Assembly (NCBI GenBank): GCA_029266425.1
Contig: JAQSWY010000014.1
Coordinates: 52,864 to 116,863, forward strand
Source of the DNA: Xanthobacteraceae bacterium
GTDB lineage: Bacteria; Pseudomonadota; Alphaproteobacteria; Rhizobiales; Xanthobacteraceae
Direction: 5' to 3'
DNA: 64,000 bases
The notes beneath the pieces are model-generated. The model was not told the DNA's origin and ran no database searches. It saw only the letters and a list, made by a program, of their open reading frames with translations. The position numbers and the translations under genes are program-made. Below, in pieces: positions 1 through 7,889 of this stretch. How positions within the stretch are numbered: position 1 is the first letter of the stretch; the number at the start of each line of letters is the position of its first letter.

Positions 1-2372
1 TCGAGCGCGGCAAGGAGCGCGTCACGTTCGGCATTGCCGCAGGCACCGCGGCCATAGACGTGGAAGCCGTCTTTGAGGCGCAGCTCCTTGACGTCGCACA
101 GCCAGGCATCGATGCGCTTCAGCGCCTCGTCCGGATCGCCCTCGATCCCCGCCTCGCGAGCGAGCCCGGTGCGTTCGGCTTCCTCGACGATGAGCGTCGC
201 CAGCCGCTCACGGCGGCGGCGGTCGAGCCCGTCGGCCTGCGCATATTCGTCGAGCAGGCGCTCCAGCTCGCGGGCCTCGCCCGACAGCCCGCCCTCGATC
301 AGCGGCGGTGGCAAATGGCCGAGCGTGACCGCCGCGATGCGCCGCTTGGCCTGCGCCGCCTCGCCGGGATTGGAGACGATGAAGGGATAGATGACGGGAA
401 GCGCGCCCAGAACCAATCCGGGGAAGCAGGCGGCGGTGAGCGCAACATGCTTCCCCGGCAGCCATTCCAGCGTGCCATGCGCGCCCATATGGACGAGGGC
501 ATCAACCTTGGCGACGTGGCGCAGCCAGAGGCCAAAGGCGAGCAGCGCGTGGCGCGGCGGGAGGGCCGGGTCGTGATAGTCGGCGCGGCGATTCTGGTAG
601 TGGCCGCGGTCGGGGGCGATCGCGACAAGGGCGTTGCCGAACCAGGCGGCGCGGAATTGGAACGCGCCATCGTGCACGTCTGGATCGGCGGCTGGATCGC
701 CCCAGGCGGCTTGGAGTGCGGCGCGCGCTTCCTCGGGAAGCGTGGCGAGGAGGCGCTGATAATCTTCAATCGATAGAACCACCTCATCCTGAGGTGCGAG
801 CGCAGCGAGCCTCGAAGGATGCTCACCTCGGGCACCCGATTGAGCATCCTTCGAGGCCCGGCTGACGCCGGGCACCTCAGGATGAGGTGGTTCTATGTGC
901 CGGTCATGCCCGGGCTTGTCCCCGCCATCCACGGGCGCACTCTCGTCACGGGCGTGGCTCCCCGGGACAAGCCCGGGGATGACGGTGGCTTTGGCGTCGA
1001 AGGTTGCCGCCCCCATCCGGCGCGGTTGGCTGCCGGCAAGCGCATCCAGCAGCGCCCGCTCATCCGCGGGCGTTCGCTCGACCCGATATCCCGCCGCCTG
1101 CAGGTCCCCCAGCAGCACCAGCACACTCGCCGGCACATCGAGCCCGACCGCCCAGCCGGTGCGGCCCGGCGCGCCGGCATAGTCCGGCATCAGCACGGCG
1201 ATACGGCGAGCGGCTTTCGGTGTCGCCTGCAGCCGCGCCAGCGCCGCGACGCGCTCGGCCACTTGCGCGATGCGATCGGGCTCCGGCCGGTTGACGAGAC
1301 CGGTGAAGCCGAGCTCGTCGTCCGCCGTCTCCGGTGCCTTGAAGGACAAGGCGCCGGCGAGGATGCGGCCGTCGAGCTCGGGCAGCACCACATGCATGGC
1401 GAGGTCGGCGCTGGTCAGGCCACGGGCGGCGCTCTTCCAGGCCTCGCGCTTGGTGGTGGCGACGACCGCCTGCAGCACCGGCACGCCGGGCGCGTCGAGC
1501 ACGGTCGCCTCGCCCGGATCGCCGGCGGCGAAGGCGGTGAGGGTGACGATGGCGGCGGGGTTCAGGCCCGCCAAGGCCTCAGTGAGGAAAGCGGCGGAGG
1601 TGGAGTCCTTGAGGCTAGCGACGAAGATCGGCTGCGGCGCGAGGCCGCGCGCTTCGAGCGCGTCGCACAGCGCGTCGACCGGCGCCGCATCGTCGGCGAG
1701 CCACATGGAGCGGTAGAAGATGATCGGGATGACGGGCGCCATGACCCCCTCACCCCAGCCCTTTCCCCCACGGGGAGAGGGGGAAGGGGGCGCGCCCTCG
1801 GCAGAATCCCTCTCCCCGCGGGGGAGAGGGTTGGGTGAGGGGGACCACGCGTAAGAGCCCGCGAGCGGCACCGGCACAGGCGCGGCCGCCTCCAGCCCCG
1901 CCAGCCGCCGCAACAGCGCCCTCATGTTCGCCGGGCCGCCGGCGCGGAAATAGCCGAGCAGCGCCGCCAGCTCGGCAACCGGCAGTGTCGATGCCTCGCT
2001 CAGCCTTGGATCGTCGCGGTCCTCACCGGGCAGCACCGCGAGCGCGATGCCCCGCTGCCGCGCCACCGCGGACAGCCGCTCGACGCCGTAGCGCCACCAG
2101 TCGAGCCCGCCGAGCAGGCGCACCACGACGATCTTCGCCTTCGAGGCCACCTTGTCGATCCAGAGGTCGACCGACATCGGGTGGCGCAGATCGCGCAGGC
2201 TGGCGAGCCGCAGGCTCGGCAGGACATTCCGCTCGGCCCGCCAGGCGCGGGCCAGCGCGCCTAGGTCGCTGTCGGTGAAGGACGCCACCACCATCTCGCC
2301 CGGCGTCTGGCCGAGATCGACCGGCTCGACGAGGTCATCGAGCGTCGCGCTGGTGGTGGTAAGGATGTGCAT
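1..2372 (-). CDS. cobN: Cobaltochelatase large subunit CobN (3' end beyond window) with in-frame repeat insertions
   Basis: CobN inserts cobalt into hydrogenobyrinate a,c-diamide in the aerobic B12 pathway, with CobS and CobT as ATPase partners in the cytoplasm. The frame is open from the ATG at 2370-2372 to the window edge (790 codons). The part seen is the N-terminal two thirds; it includes segments such as EDYQRLLATLPEEA, WGDPAADPDVHDGAF and DGFHVYGRGACGNAERD, which I recognise as CobN-like. The family is usually about 1,100-1,250 residues, so the end lies outside. Unusually, codons from about 1844-1746 and 1000-776 are made of dispersed repeats (see the repeat entries) that add about 33 and 70 residues of low-complexity Pro/Gly/Arg-rich sequence without a stop or frame change. 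It lies 122 bp downstream of cobW on the same strand, so it is probably cotranscribed under the cobalamin riboswitch. Whether the enlarged protein is active cannot be told from sequence. Confidence 0.93.
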   Translation of the reverse strand, partial: MHILTTTSATLDDLVEPVDLGQTPGEMVVASFTDSDLGALARAWRAERNVLPSLRLASLRDLRHPMSVDLWIDKVASKAKIVVVRLLGGLDWWRYGVERLSAVARQRGIALAVLPGEDRDDPRLSEASTLPVAELAALLGYFRAGGPANMRALLRRLAGLEAAAPVPVPLAGSYAWSPSPNPLPRGERDSAEGAPPSPSPRGGKGWGEGVMAPVIPIIFYRSMWLADDAAPVDALCDALEARGLAPQPIFVASLKDSTSAAFLTEALAGLNPAAIVTLTAFAAGDPGEATVLDAPGVPVLQAVVATTKREAWKSAARGLTSADLAMHVVLPELDGRILAGALSFKAPETADDELGFTGLVNRPEPDRIAQVAERVAALARLQATPKAARRIAVLMPDYAGAPGRTGWAVGLDVPASVLVLLGDLQAAGYRVERTPADERALLDALAGSQPRRMGAATFDAKATVIPGLVPGSHARDESAPVDGGDKPGHDRHIEPPHPEVPGVSRASKDAQSGARGEHPSRLAALAPQDEVVLSIEDYQRLLATLPEEARAALQAAWGDPAADPDVHDGAFQFRAAWFGNALVAIAPDRGHYQNRRADYHDPALPPRHALLAFGLWLRHVAKVDALVHMGAHGTLEWLPGKHVALTAACFPGLVLGALPVIYPFIVSNPGEAAQAKRRIAAVTLGHLPPPLIEGGLSGEARELERLLDEYAQADGLDRRRRERLATLIVEEAERTGLAREAGIEGDPDEALKRIDAWLCDVKELRLKDGFHVYGRGACGNAERDALLAAL
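782..894. repeat. Family A palindromic repeat pair inside cobN
   Basis: Two inverted copies of a unit that begins CCTCATCCTGAGGTGC, contains a short GC-rich hairpin and ends CCTCGAAGGATG face each other across a short spacer. The same unit recurs near 6.3, 15.4, 18.4, 25.1 and 60.8 kb. Here both copies lie inside cobN and are translated, giving peptides such as PPHPEVPGVSRASKDAQ and HPSRLAALAPQDEVV. Confidence 0.9.
903..984. repeat. Family B palindromic repeat inside cobN
   Basis: Inverted repeat with arms of the type GTCATGCCCGGGCTTGTCC and GGGACAAGCCCGGGGATGAC around a short variable middle. Related copies occur at 2395, 41320, 52548 and 63841. It abuts the family A pair, so about 225 bp of cobN consists of repeat DNA here. 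Confidence 0.9.
1746..1844. repeat. Family C palindromic repeat inside cobN
   Basis: Two inverted arms of the CCCTCACCC...CTCTCCCC...GGGGAGAGGG type. A second example lies at 12946-13061 at the start of the beta-propeller gene. In cobN it is translated in frame as a Pro/Ser/Gly-rich stretch between residues about 177 and 209. Confidence 0.9.
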
Positions 2373-2394
2373 GGGCTGACCTTGCTCAGTGCAA

Positions 2395-2471
2395 CGTCAT
2401 GCCCGGCCTCGTGCCGGGCATCCACGGCCTTCCGCATGAACAGATGGCCGGGACAAGCCCGGCCATGACGC
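2395..2471. repeat. Family B palindromic repeat between cobW and cobN
   Basis: Arms GTCATGCCCGGCCTCGTGCC and GGGACAAGCCCGGCCATGAC fill most of the 122 bp gap between the cobW stop and the cobN start. In the RNA it can form a long hairpin upstream of the cobN ribosome-binding region. Confidence 0.85.
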
Positions 2472-2494
2472 CGTGCGGCATGCGGCCGTTGTGG

Positions 2495-3559
2495 TCACGC
2501 AGCCGCCTCCAGCGCGCCAAGCGCGCGCTCCGCTGCGGCACGGTCGAGACCCTTGAGGCCGATCACCACCAGCCGGCCGGCGCGCGGCTCAGCGCCCCAG
2601 GCGCGGTCATACTGGTGGGTGACGCGCGGCCCGACCGCCTGCACGAGCAGCCGCATCGGCTTGCCGATCACCGCGACGAAGCCCTTCACCCGAAGCGCGC
2701 CGGCCTCCTCGGCGGCACGCACGATGCGCCCGGAAAGCTCGGCTGGATCAGTGACTTCTGGTACATTTATGACAAAACTGTCGAAGTCGTCATGATCGTG
2801 GTCGAGCTCGTCATCGTGGTGGGTGCGGCGATTCTCGATATCGGCTTCGGTGCCCACCCCAAGACCGAGCAGCACCGCCGGATCGAGCCGTCCGGCGACC
2901 GCGCTCACCACCCGCACCGCGCGCGGCAAGCTGGCATGGAGCGCGGCCCTCGCCCGCTCGGCGCCGTCGCGGTCGATCAAGTCGCCCTTGGTCATCACCA
3001 CGAGATCGGCGCAAGCGACCTGGTCCTCGAACACTTCCTCGATCGGATCGTCATGGTCGAGCGCGGCGTCGGCGACACGCTGTTCGGCCAGCGCCTCTAG
3101 GTCGTTCGCGACGCGCCCGGCGGCGAGCGCCTCGCCATCCACCACGGCGACCACGCCGTCGACGGTGACCCGGCTCCTGATCGCCGGCCAGTGGAAGGCC
3201 TGCACCAGCGGCTTCGGCAAAGCGAGCCCGGAGGTCTCGATGAGGATGTGCTCGACCTTCGGCTCCAGCGCGAGGATGGCGTCGAGCGCGGGGACGAAAT
3301 CGTCGGCCACGGTGCAGCAGATGCAGCCGTTTGCCAATTCGACGATGTTCTCTTCCGGGCAGGTCTCGACCCCGCAGCCCTTCAGTATCTCGCCGTCGAT
3401 GCCGACATCGCCGAACTCGTTGACGATCACCGCCAGCCGCCGCCCCTTGGCCTCGGTGAGCACATGGCGGATCAGCGTCGTCTTCCCCGAGCCGAGGAAG
3501 CCGGTGACGATGGTGCACGGCACTTTTGTCAAGGAAACCTGAGAAGGATTGGAACTCAT
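2495..3559 (-). CDS. cobW: CobW family metal-chaperone GTPase
   Basis: 354-residue COG0523/CobW GTPase, thought to supply metal (cobalt) for cobalamin synthesis alongside CobN. The Walker A motif GFLGSGKTT is at about residues 20-28 and the family's metal-binding GCICC motif at 78-82. A His/Asp-rich loop (HHDDELDHDHDDF) near residue 245 is a typical metal-binding insert. I chose the ATG at 3559 because it places the P-loop normally; the frame stays open up to 3712, but that extension comes close to the riboswitch and encodes no conserved sequence. It precedes cobN on the minus strand and follows the minus-strand cobalamin riboswitch, so B12 probably represses it. Confidence 0.95.
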   Translation of the reverse strand: MSSNPSQVSLTKVPCTIVTGFLGSGKTTLIRHVLTEAKGRRLAVIVNEFGDVGIDGEILKGCGVETCPEENIVELANGCICCTVADDFVPALDAILALEPKVEHILIETSGLALPKPLVQAFHWPAIRSRVTVDGVVAVVDGEALAAGRVANDLEALAEQRVADAALDHDDPIEEVFEDQVACADLVVMTKGDLIDRDGAERARAALHASLPRAVRVVSAVAGRLDPAVLLGLGVGTEADIENRRTHHDDELDHDHDDFDSFVINVPEVTDPAELSGRIVRAAEEAGALRVKGFVAVIGKPMRLLVQAVGPRVTHQYDRAWGAEPRAGRLVVIGLKGLDRAAAERALGALEAAA

Positions 3560-3674
3560 GCGGCGTCTCCAACGAATCAAATCGCGAGGCGCGCCGGTCC
3601 TGGGCGATAAGCCCATCGAGGGCTGAAAAGCCCTTCCATGCATGCCGGGCACCCCGCCTGCGCGCACGACCGGA

Positions 3675-3866
3675 CCGATGGCAGGTCTCCTGGCTCGCGG
3701 GTCGCCGCCCACTCGCCGCCTTCCCGGACCTGGCGTCCAGTGGCTTGAGGCGTGGGCTCGCCGCTTACAGTTGCGGGGGCAGCCGCGGAATAGGAGCCAC
3801 CTCTCTCAAGGCCGCTCCGCACCGCATTCCCTCTTCGTCCCTCCCTGGCGGGAGGAAACCATCGGT
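3675..3866 (-). promoter_or_regulatory. Cobalamin riboswitch upstream of cobW-cobN
   Basis: Read on the minus strand, the region has the conserved B12-box core CCCCGCAACTGTAAGCGG (about 3774-3757), then GCCACTGG, CCGGGAAGGCG and the terminal GCCAGGAGACC (about 3694-3684). These are the hallmark elements of the AdoCbl riboswitch in order. It ends about 115 bp before the cobW ATG, so it should reduce cobW/cobN expression when adenosylcobalamin is high. It sits head to head with a second copy at 3950. Confidence 0.95.
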
Positions 3867-3949
3867 CTGCGCCACTAAAGGAGCCGCGCTCCAGAATGTC
3901 AACGCACCCGGTTGCGGCGGCGTGGGTGTCCTCTATAGTCGCCGGAGTC

Positions 3950-4130
3950 GTCGGTTCCCGTGGTGCGCACGGGACGCAAGACGGGAACGCGGTGGGACGG
4001 AACATTCCGTCGAATCCGCGGCTGCCCCCGCAACTGTAAGCGGCGAGCCCACTCTCCACTGGCCACTGGCTTATCAGCCGGGAAGGCGGGGAGCGGGCCG
4101 AGACCCGCGAGCCAGGAGACCGGCCGGCGA
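3950..4130 (+). promoter_or_regulatory. Cobalamin riboswitch upstream of cbtB-cbtA-cobUOQ
   Basis: Plus-strand AdoCbl riboswitch with the core CCCCGCAACTGTAAGCGG near 4027-4044, then GCCACTGG, CCGGGAAGGCGG and GCCAGGAGACC (about 4111-4121). It lies 45 bp before the cbtB ATG. The only unique DNA between the two riboswitches is about 83 bp (3867-3949), which must hold both divergent promoters. Confidence 0.95.
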
Positions 4131-4174
4131 CGCAACGCCAACCGACCCTCGGGTGGAGGGTTCAGGAGACCAGC

Positions 4175-4381
4175 ATGCATACGCAGAAGACCGGCACGCA
4201 GAACACCGCGGCGAATTCCGCGGCCCTTGCCGTCGAGACCCCCGCTTCCCGCGCGCTCGCCATCACCTTCGCCGCCTTGCTCGGCGTGTTCGTGGTCGGC
4301 GGCGTGGGCTTCTCCCACATCAGCGCCGTGCACAATGCGGCGCACGACGTGCGTCACGCGACTGCCTTCCCCTGCCACTGA
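4175..4381 (+). CDS. cbtB: CbtB, small subunit of predicted cobalt transporter
   Basis: 68-residue protein with one central membrane segment (about residues 25-45, ALAITFAALLGVFVVGGVGF) and a C-terminal tail rich in His and ending PCH, as in the CbtB family. CbtB and CbtA are B12-regulated membrane proteins predicted to take up cobalt. It is the first gene after the plus-strand riboswitch, and an 18 bp gap separates it from cbtA. Confidence 0.93.
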   Translation: MHTQKTGTQNTAANSAALAVETPASRALAITFAALLGVFVVGGVGFSHISAVHNAAHDVRHATAFPCH

Positions 4382-4399
4382 GCCGCGGGAGAGACAGTT

Positions 4400-5134
4400 A
4401 TGTCGCTTTTCAGGACGATTCTGTTCGTCGCCGCGCTCGCCGGCATCGGCAGCGGCACGATCGCCGCCGGCATCCACATGGTCAGCGCCGTGCCGCTGAT
4501 CCTCAAGGCCGAGACCTTCGAGGGCGGTGAGGCCGCAGCGGCACCTGCCGCCCACACACATGATGCCACAACGCCCGCCCACACGCATGACGAAGACGAA
4601 TGGGCGCCGGCCGACGGCTTGGAGCGTAACGGCCTTACCTTCGTCTTCATGGTGCTGACCGGCTTCGGTTTCGGCCTGCTGCTGATGGCGGCGGGCGAGA
4701 TTGCTGGCGGCATCCATGACTGGCGCCACGGCATGCTTTGGGGACTTGCCGGGTTCGCGGTATTCACCCTCGCGCCCGGGCTTGGTCTGCCGCCGGAACT
4801 GCCGGCCATGCCGGCGGCGGATCTGCTCGCCCGGCAGACCTGGTGGATCGGCACCGCTGCGGCGACCGCCGCGGGTCTTGCGCTGATGGTGTTCGGCCGT
4901 TCGCCGCTGTTCGCCGTCGCTGGCGTGGCGCTGATCCTCGTGCCGCACGTGATCGGCGCGCCGCAGCCGAATAGCCACGAGTCGCCGATCCCCGAGGCGC
5001 TGCACCACAGTTTCGTCGTCGCCTCGGTGGCGTCGAGCTTCGTGTTCTGGGTGCTGCTCGGCGGGCTCGCCGGCTGGCTGCGGCCGCGCATCGCCGCGCA
5101 CGAGGCCGGCCGCGCCGTGGCGCACGCGACGTGA
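4400..5134 (+). CDS. cbtA: CbtA, predicted cobalt transporter membrane subunit
   Basis: 244-residue integral membrane protein with about five to six hydrophobic segments. It begins MSLFRTILFVAALAGIGSG, the characteristic CbtA start. A periplasmic or cytoplasmic loop at about residues 52-70 is His-rich (THDATTPAHTHDEDE), plausible for divalent cobalt binding. It is in the riboswitch-controlled operon, and cobU starts 10 bp downstream. The role in cobalt uptake is a genomic-context prediction for the family. Confidence 0.93.
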   Translation: MSLFRTILFVAALAGIGSGTIAAGIHMVSAVPLILKAETFEGGEAAAAPAAHTHDATTPAHTHDEDEWAPADGLERNGLTFVFMVLTGFGFGLLLMAAGEIAGGIHDWRHGMLWGLAGFAVFTLAPGLGLPPELPAMPAADLLARQTWWIGTAAATAAGLALMVFGRSPLFAVAGVALILVPHVIGAPQPNSHESPIPEALHHSFVVASVASSFVFWVLLGGLAGWLRPRIAAHEAGRAVAHAT

Positions 5135-5144
5135 AGCTCACCCG

Positions 5145-5651
5145 ATGAAGCTCACCTTCGTCCTCGGCGGCGCGCGCTCCGGCAAGAGCCGCCACGCGGA
5201 GGCGCTGGTCGAGGCGCTGCCCTCGCCCTGGACGTACATCGCCACGGCGGAAGCCTATGATGACGAGATGGCGGAGCGCATCGCGCTCCACCGTTCGCGG
5301 CGCGGCGCGGGATGGGGGACCATCGACGCGCCGCACCACCTCGCCGCCGCCTTGATGACCGTGCCGCCCGAGCGCGTGGCGTTGATCGACTGCCTGACGC
5401 TCTGGCTCTCCAACCGCATGCTGGCCGACGCCAACATCGAGATGGAGAGCGCGGTGGTGGAAGCCGCGATGCTGGCGCGCGAGGCGCCACTATTCGTGGT
5501 CTCCAACGAGGTCGGGCTCGGAATCGTGCCCGACAACGCCCTCGCCCGCCGTTTCCGCGATGCCCAGGGCCGGCTCAACCAGCGCATCGCGGCGTTTGCC
5601 GACGAGGTGGTGCTGATGGTCGCCGGCCTGCCTTTGAAGGTGAAGGGATGA
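5145..5651 (+). CDS. cobU: Adenosylcobinamide kinase / guanylyltransferase
   Basis: 168-residue CobU/CobP enzyme that phosphorylates adenosylcobinamide and transfers GMP to it, for nucleotide-loop assembly. The P-loop GGARSGKS is at residues 8-15, the DCLTLWLSN segment is in the middle, and SNEVGLGIVP precedes the C terminus, all in the family order and at the usual length. The stop overlaps the cobO start (ATGA), which indicates translational coupling. Confidence 0.96.
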   Translation: MKLTFVLGGARSGKSRHAEALVEALPSPWTYIATAEAYDDEMAERIALHRSRRGAGWGTIDAPHHLAAALMTVPPERVALIDCLTLWLSNRMLADANIEMESAVVEAAMLAREAPLFVVSNEVGLGIVPDNALARRFRDAQGRLNQRIAAFADEVVLMVAGLPLKVKG

Positions 5652-6277
5652 GCGCGATTACGCCCCAGGAAATTACTTCGAAAGACGCCGAGCGCCATCG
5701 CGCCAAGATGGAAAAGCGCAAGGCGGTGCAGGACGCCGAGGTGGCGGACAAGACCGTCGAGAAGGGCCTGCTCATCGTCCATACCGGCCCGGGCAAGGGC
5801 AAGTCCACCGCCGCCTTCGGCCTCGCCTTGCGAACCCTTGGTCATGGTGGACGCGTCGGCGTGGTGCAGTTCATCAAGGGCGCGTGGCATTCGGCCGAGC
5901 GCGATGCGCTTGTCGTTTTCGGCGACCGGGTCGAATGGCACACCATGGGCGAAGGCTTCACCTGGGAGACCCAGGACCTCGCCCGCGACATCGCCGCCGC
6001 GCAAAGGGCGTGGGCCAAGGCGCAGGAACTCATGGCGGACGCGAGCATCGGCCTCGTCATCCTGGATGAGCTGAACATCGCGCTACGCTACGACTATCTG
6101 CCGCTGGATGAGGTGGTGGCGGCGCTCAAGGCGCGGCGCGACGGGCTGCACGTCGTCGTCACCGGCCGCAACGCCAAGCCGGCGCTGATCGAGGCGGCCG
6201 ACCTCGTCACCGAGATGGCTCTCGTGAAGCACCACTTCGCCGCGGGGGTGAAGGCGCAGAAGGGGGTGGAGTTTTGA
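5648..6277 (+). CDS. cobO: Corrinoid adenosyltransferase CobO
   Basis: 209-residue BtuR/CobO-type ATP:cob(I)alamin adenosyltransferase that attaches the 5'-deoxyadenosyl ligand. It has the P-loop HTGPGKGKST (about residues 45-54), the VVQFIKGAW segment and the VILDELNIALRYDYL motif. The frame is open well upstream, but the ATG at 5648 overlaps the cobU stop and gives the family length. A family A repeat pair separates it from cobQ, so the last cistron may be expressed differently. Confidence 0.96.
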   Translation: MSAITPQEITSKDAERHRAKMEKRKAVQDAEVADKTVEKGLLIVHTGPGKGKSTAAFGLALRTLGHGGRVGVVQFIKGAWHSAERDALVVFGDRVEWHTMGEGFTWETQDLARDIAAAQRAWAKAQELMADASIGLVILDELNIALRYDYLPLDEVVAALKARRDGLHVVVTGRNAKPALIEAADLVTEMALVKHHFAAGVKAQKGVEF

Positions 6278-6292
6278 GGTGCGCGGGGGTGG

Positions 6293-6395
6293 GCATCCTT
6301 CGAGGCTCGCTGTGCTCGCACCTCAGGATGACGTTCATCTGTAGGCGCGCCGTCATCCTGAGGTGCTCGGGCAAGGCCCGAGCCTCGAAGGATGC
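6293..6395. repeat. Family A palindromic repeat pair between cobO and cobQ
   Basis: Two inverted units (ATCCTTCGAGGCTCGC...CACCTCAGGATGACG, then GTCATCCTGAGGTGCTCGG...CCTCGAAGGATGC) occupy nearly the whole 136 bp gap between cobO and cobQ. In the transcript they can fold into one long hairpin and could act in RNA processing or attenuation. Confidence 0.9.
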
Positions 6396-6413
6396 TGAAA
6401 AAGGACGCGCCTA

Positions 6414-7880
6414 ATGACCCGCGCCCTGATGTTCCAGGGCACCGGCTCGGATGTCGGCAAGTCGCTCATCGTCGCCGGCCTCGCCCGCGCCTTCTCCAAT
6501 CGGGGCCTCAAGGTCCGCCCGTTCAAGCCGCAGAACATGTCGAACAATGCCGCGGTCACCGCGGACGGCGGCGAGATCGGCCGGGCGCAGGCGCTGCAGG
6601 CTCGCGCCGCCCGGGTGGCGCCGTCGGTGCACATGAACCCGGTGCTGCTGAAGCCGCAGAGCGAGGTCGGCGCACAGATCGTGGTGCAGGGCCGCGTCCA
6701 TGCCACCGCACGGGCGGCGGAGTATCAGGCGATCAAGCCGAGCCTGATGCCGGCCGTGCTGGAGAGCTTCGCCCGTCTCGCAGATGAGGCCGACCTGGTG
6801 CTGGTGGAAGGCGCGGGCTCGGCCTCCGAGATCAATCTGCGCGCCGGGGACATCGCCAACGTGGGCTTCGCCCGCGCGGCCGGTGTCCCCGTTGTGCTGA
6901 TCGGCGACATCGAGCGTGGCGGTGTGATCGCCAGCCTCGTCGGTACCCATGCCGTGCTGCCGCCCGACGACGCGGCAATGATCCGGGGCTTCCTCGTCAA
7001 CCGCTTCCGCGGCGACCCGGCGCTGTTCGCCGCCGGCATGGCGGAGATTGCCCGCCGCACCGGCTGGGCGAGCCTCGGGCTCATTCCGTTCTTCGAAGCC
7101 GCACACCGCCTGCCGGCCGAGGATGCCCTCGGGCTAGACAGCCCGCGGCCGGTCAAGCCCGATGCCCGCTTGCGCATCGCCGTGCCGATCCTGCCGCGCA
7201 TCTCGAATTTCGACGATCTCGACCCGCTGGAGGCCGAGCCGTCGGTTGAGATCATCCGCATAAAGCCGGGAACCGCCCTCCCCGGTGACGCGCAACTCGT
7301 CATCCTGCCCGGCTCGAAATCGACCATACCCGATCTCGCCGCGCTGCGCGCCAATGGCTGGGACATCGACCTCATCGCCCATGTGCGCCGCGGCGGCCAT
7401 GTGCTGGGCCTCTGCGGCGGCTACCAGATGCTCGGCCGCAGCATTGCCGATCCGGACGGCGTCGAGGGCCCGGCCGGCACTGTGCCCGGTCTCGGCCTGC
7501 TCGATGTGGAGACCGTGCTCTCCGGCGAGAAGCGCCTTGCCGCGGTGACCGGCGAAACCGCGGACGGCATCAGCTTCTCCGGCTATGAAATGCATATGGG
7601 CGCCACCGAGGGCCCGGGCCGCGCCCGCCCCTTCTGCAGCATCAGGGGTCTACCGGAAGGCGCGGTCTCAATGGACGGACGGGTGATCGGCACCTATGCG
7701 CACGGCCTGTTCGCCGACGACCGTCAGCGCGCCGCCTGGCTGCACCGGCTAGGCGCCGGCCCTTCCCGCGTCGCCTATGAGGACGGCGTCGAGGCAACGC
7801 TCGATGCCTTGGCGGCTCATCTCGAGGCCCATATCGATCTCGACCGGCTGCTGAGCCTTGCCGCGCCGGTCGGCCGGTGA
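6414..7880 (+). CDS. cobQ: Cobyric acid synthase
   Basis: 488-residue glutamine-dependent amidotransferase that amidates adenosylcobyrinate a,c-diamide at four positions. The N-terminal dethiobiotin-synthetase-like ATPase domain has GTGSDVGKS (residues 9-17) and FKPQNMSNN. The C-terminal class-I-like amidotransferase domain has the nucleophile in [10 protein letters not shown] (about residue 330) and a catalytic His in TYAHGLF. Length is standard. It ends 9 bp before the convergent TadG-like gene. Confidence 0.97.
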   Translation: MTRALMFQGTGSDVGKSLIVAGLARAFSNRGLKVRPFKPQNMSNNAAVTADGGEIGRAQALQARAARVAPSVHMNPVLLKPQSEVGAQIVVQGRVHATARAAEYQAIKPSLMPAVLESFARLADEADLVLVEGAGSASEINLRAGDIANVGFARAAGVPVVLIGDIERGGVIASLVGTHAVLPPDDAAMIRGFLVNRFRGDPALFAAGMAEIARRTGWASLGLIPFFEAAHRLPAEDALGLDSPRPVKPDARLRIAVPILPRISNFDDLDPLEAEPSVEIIRIKPGTALPGDAQLVILPGSKSTIPDLAALRANGWDIDLIAHVRRGGHVLGLCGGYQMLGRSIADPDGVEGPAGTVPGLGLLDVETVLSGEKRLAAVTGETADGISFSGYEMHMGATEGPGRARPFCSIRGLPEGAVSMDGRVIGTYAHGLFADDRQRAAWLHRLGAGPSRVAYEDGVEATLDALAAHLEAHIDLDRLLSLAAPVGR

Positions 7881-7889
7881 GCGCGATGC

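Noticed and set aside
60..1838. Plus-strand frames opposite cobN
   Set aside because: They are shadows; the minus frame carries CobN motifs throughout.
1..2372. cobN as a repeat-broken pseudogene
   Set aside because: The frame through all three repeat blocks was read codon by codon and no stop or frame change was found, so a pseudogene call is not supported in the visible part.
3560..3712. N-terminal extension of CobW upstream of the ATG at 3559
   Set aside because: The extra residues are unconserved and run into the riboswitch; the P-loop is correctly placed from 3559.
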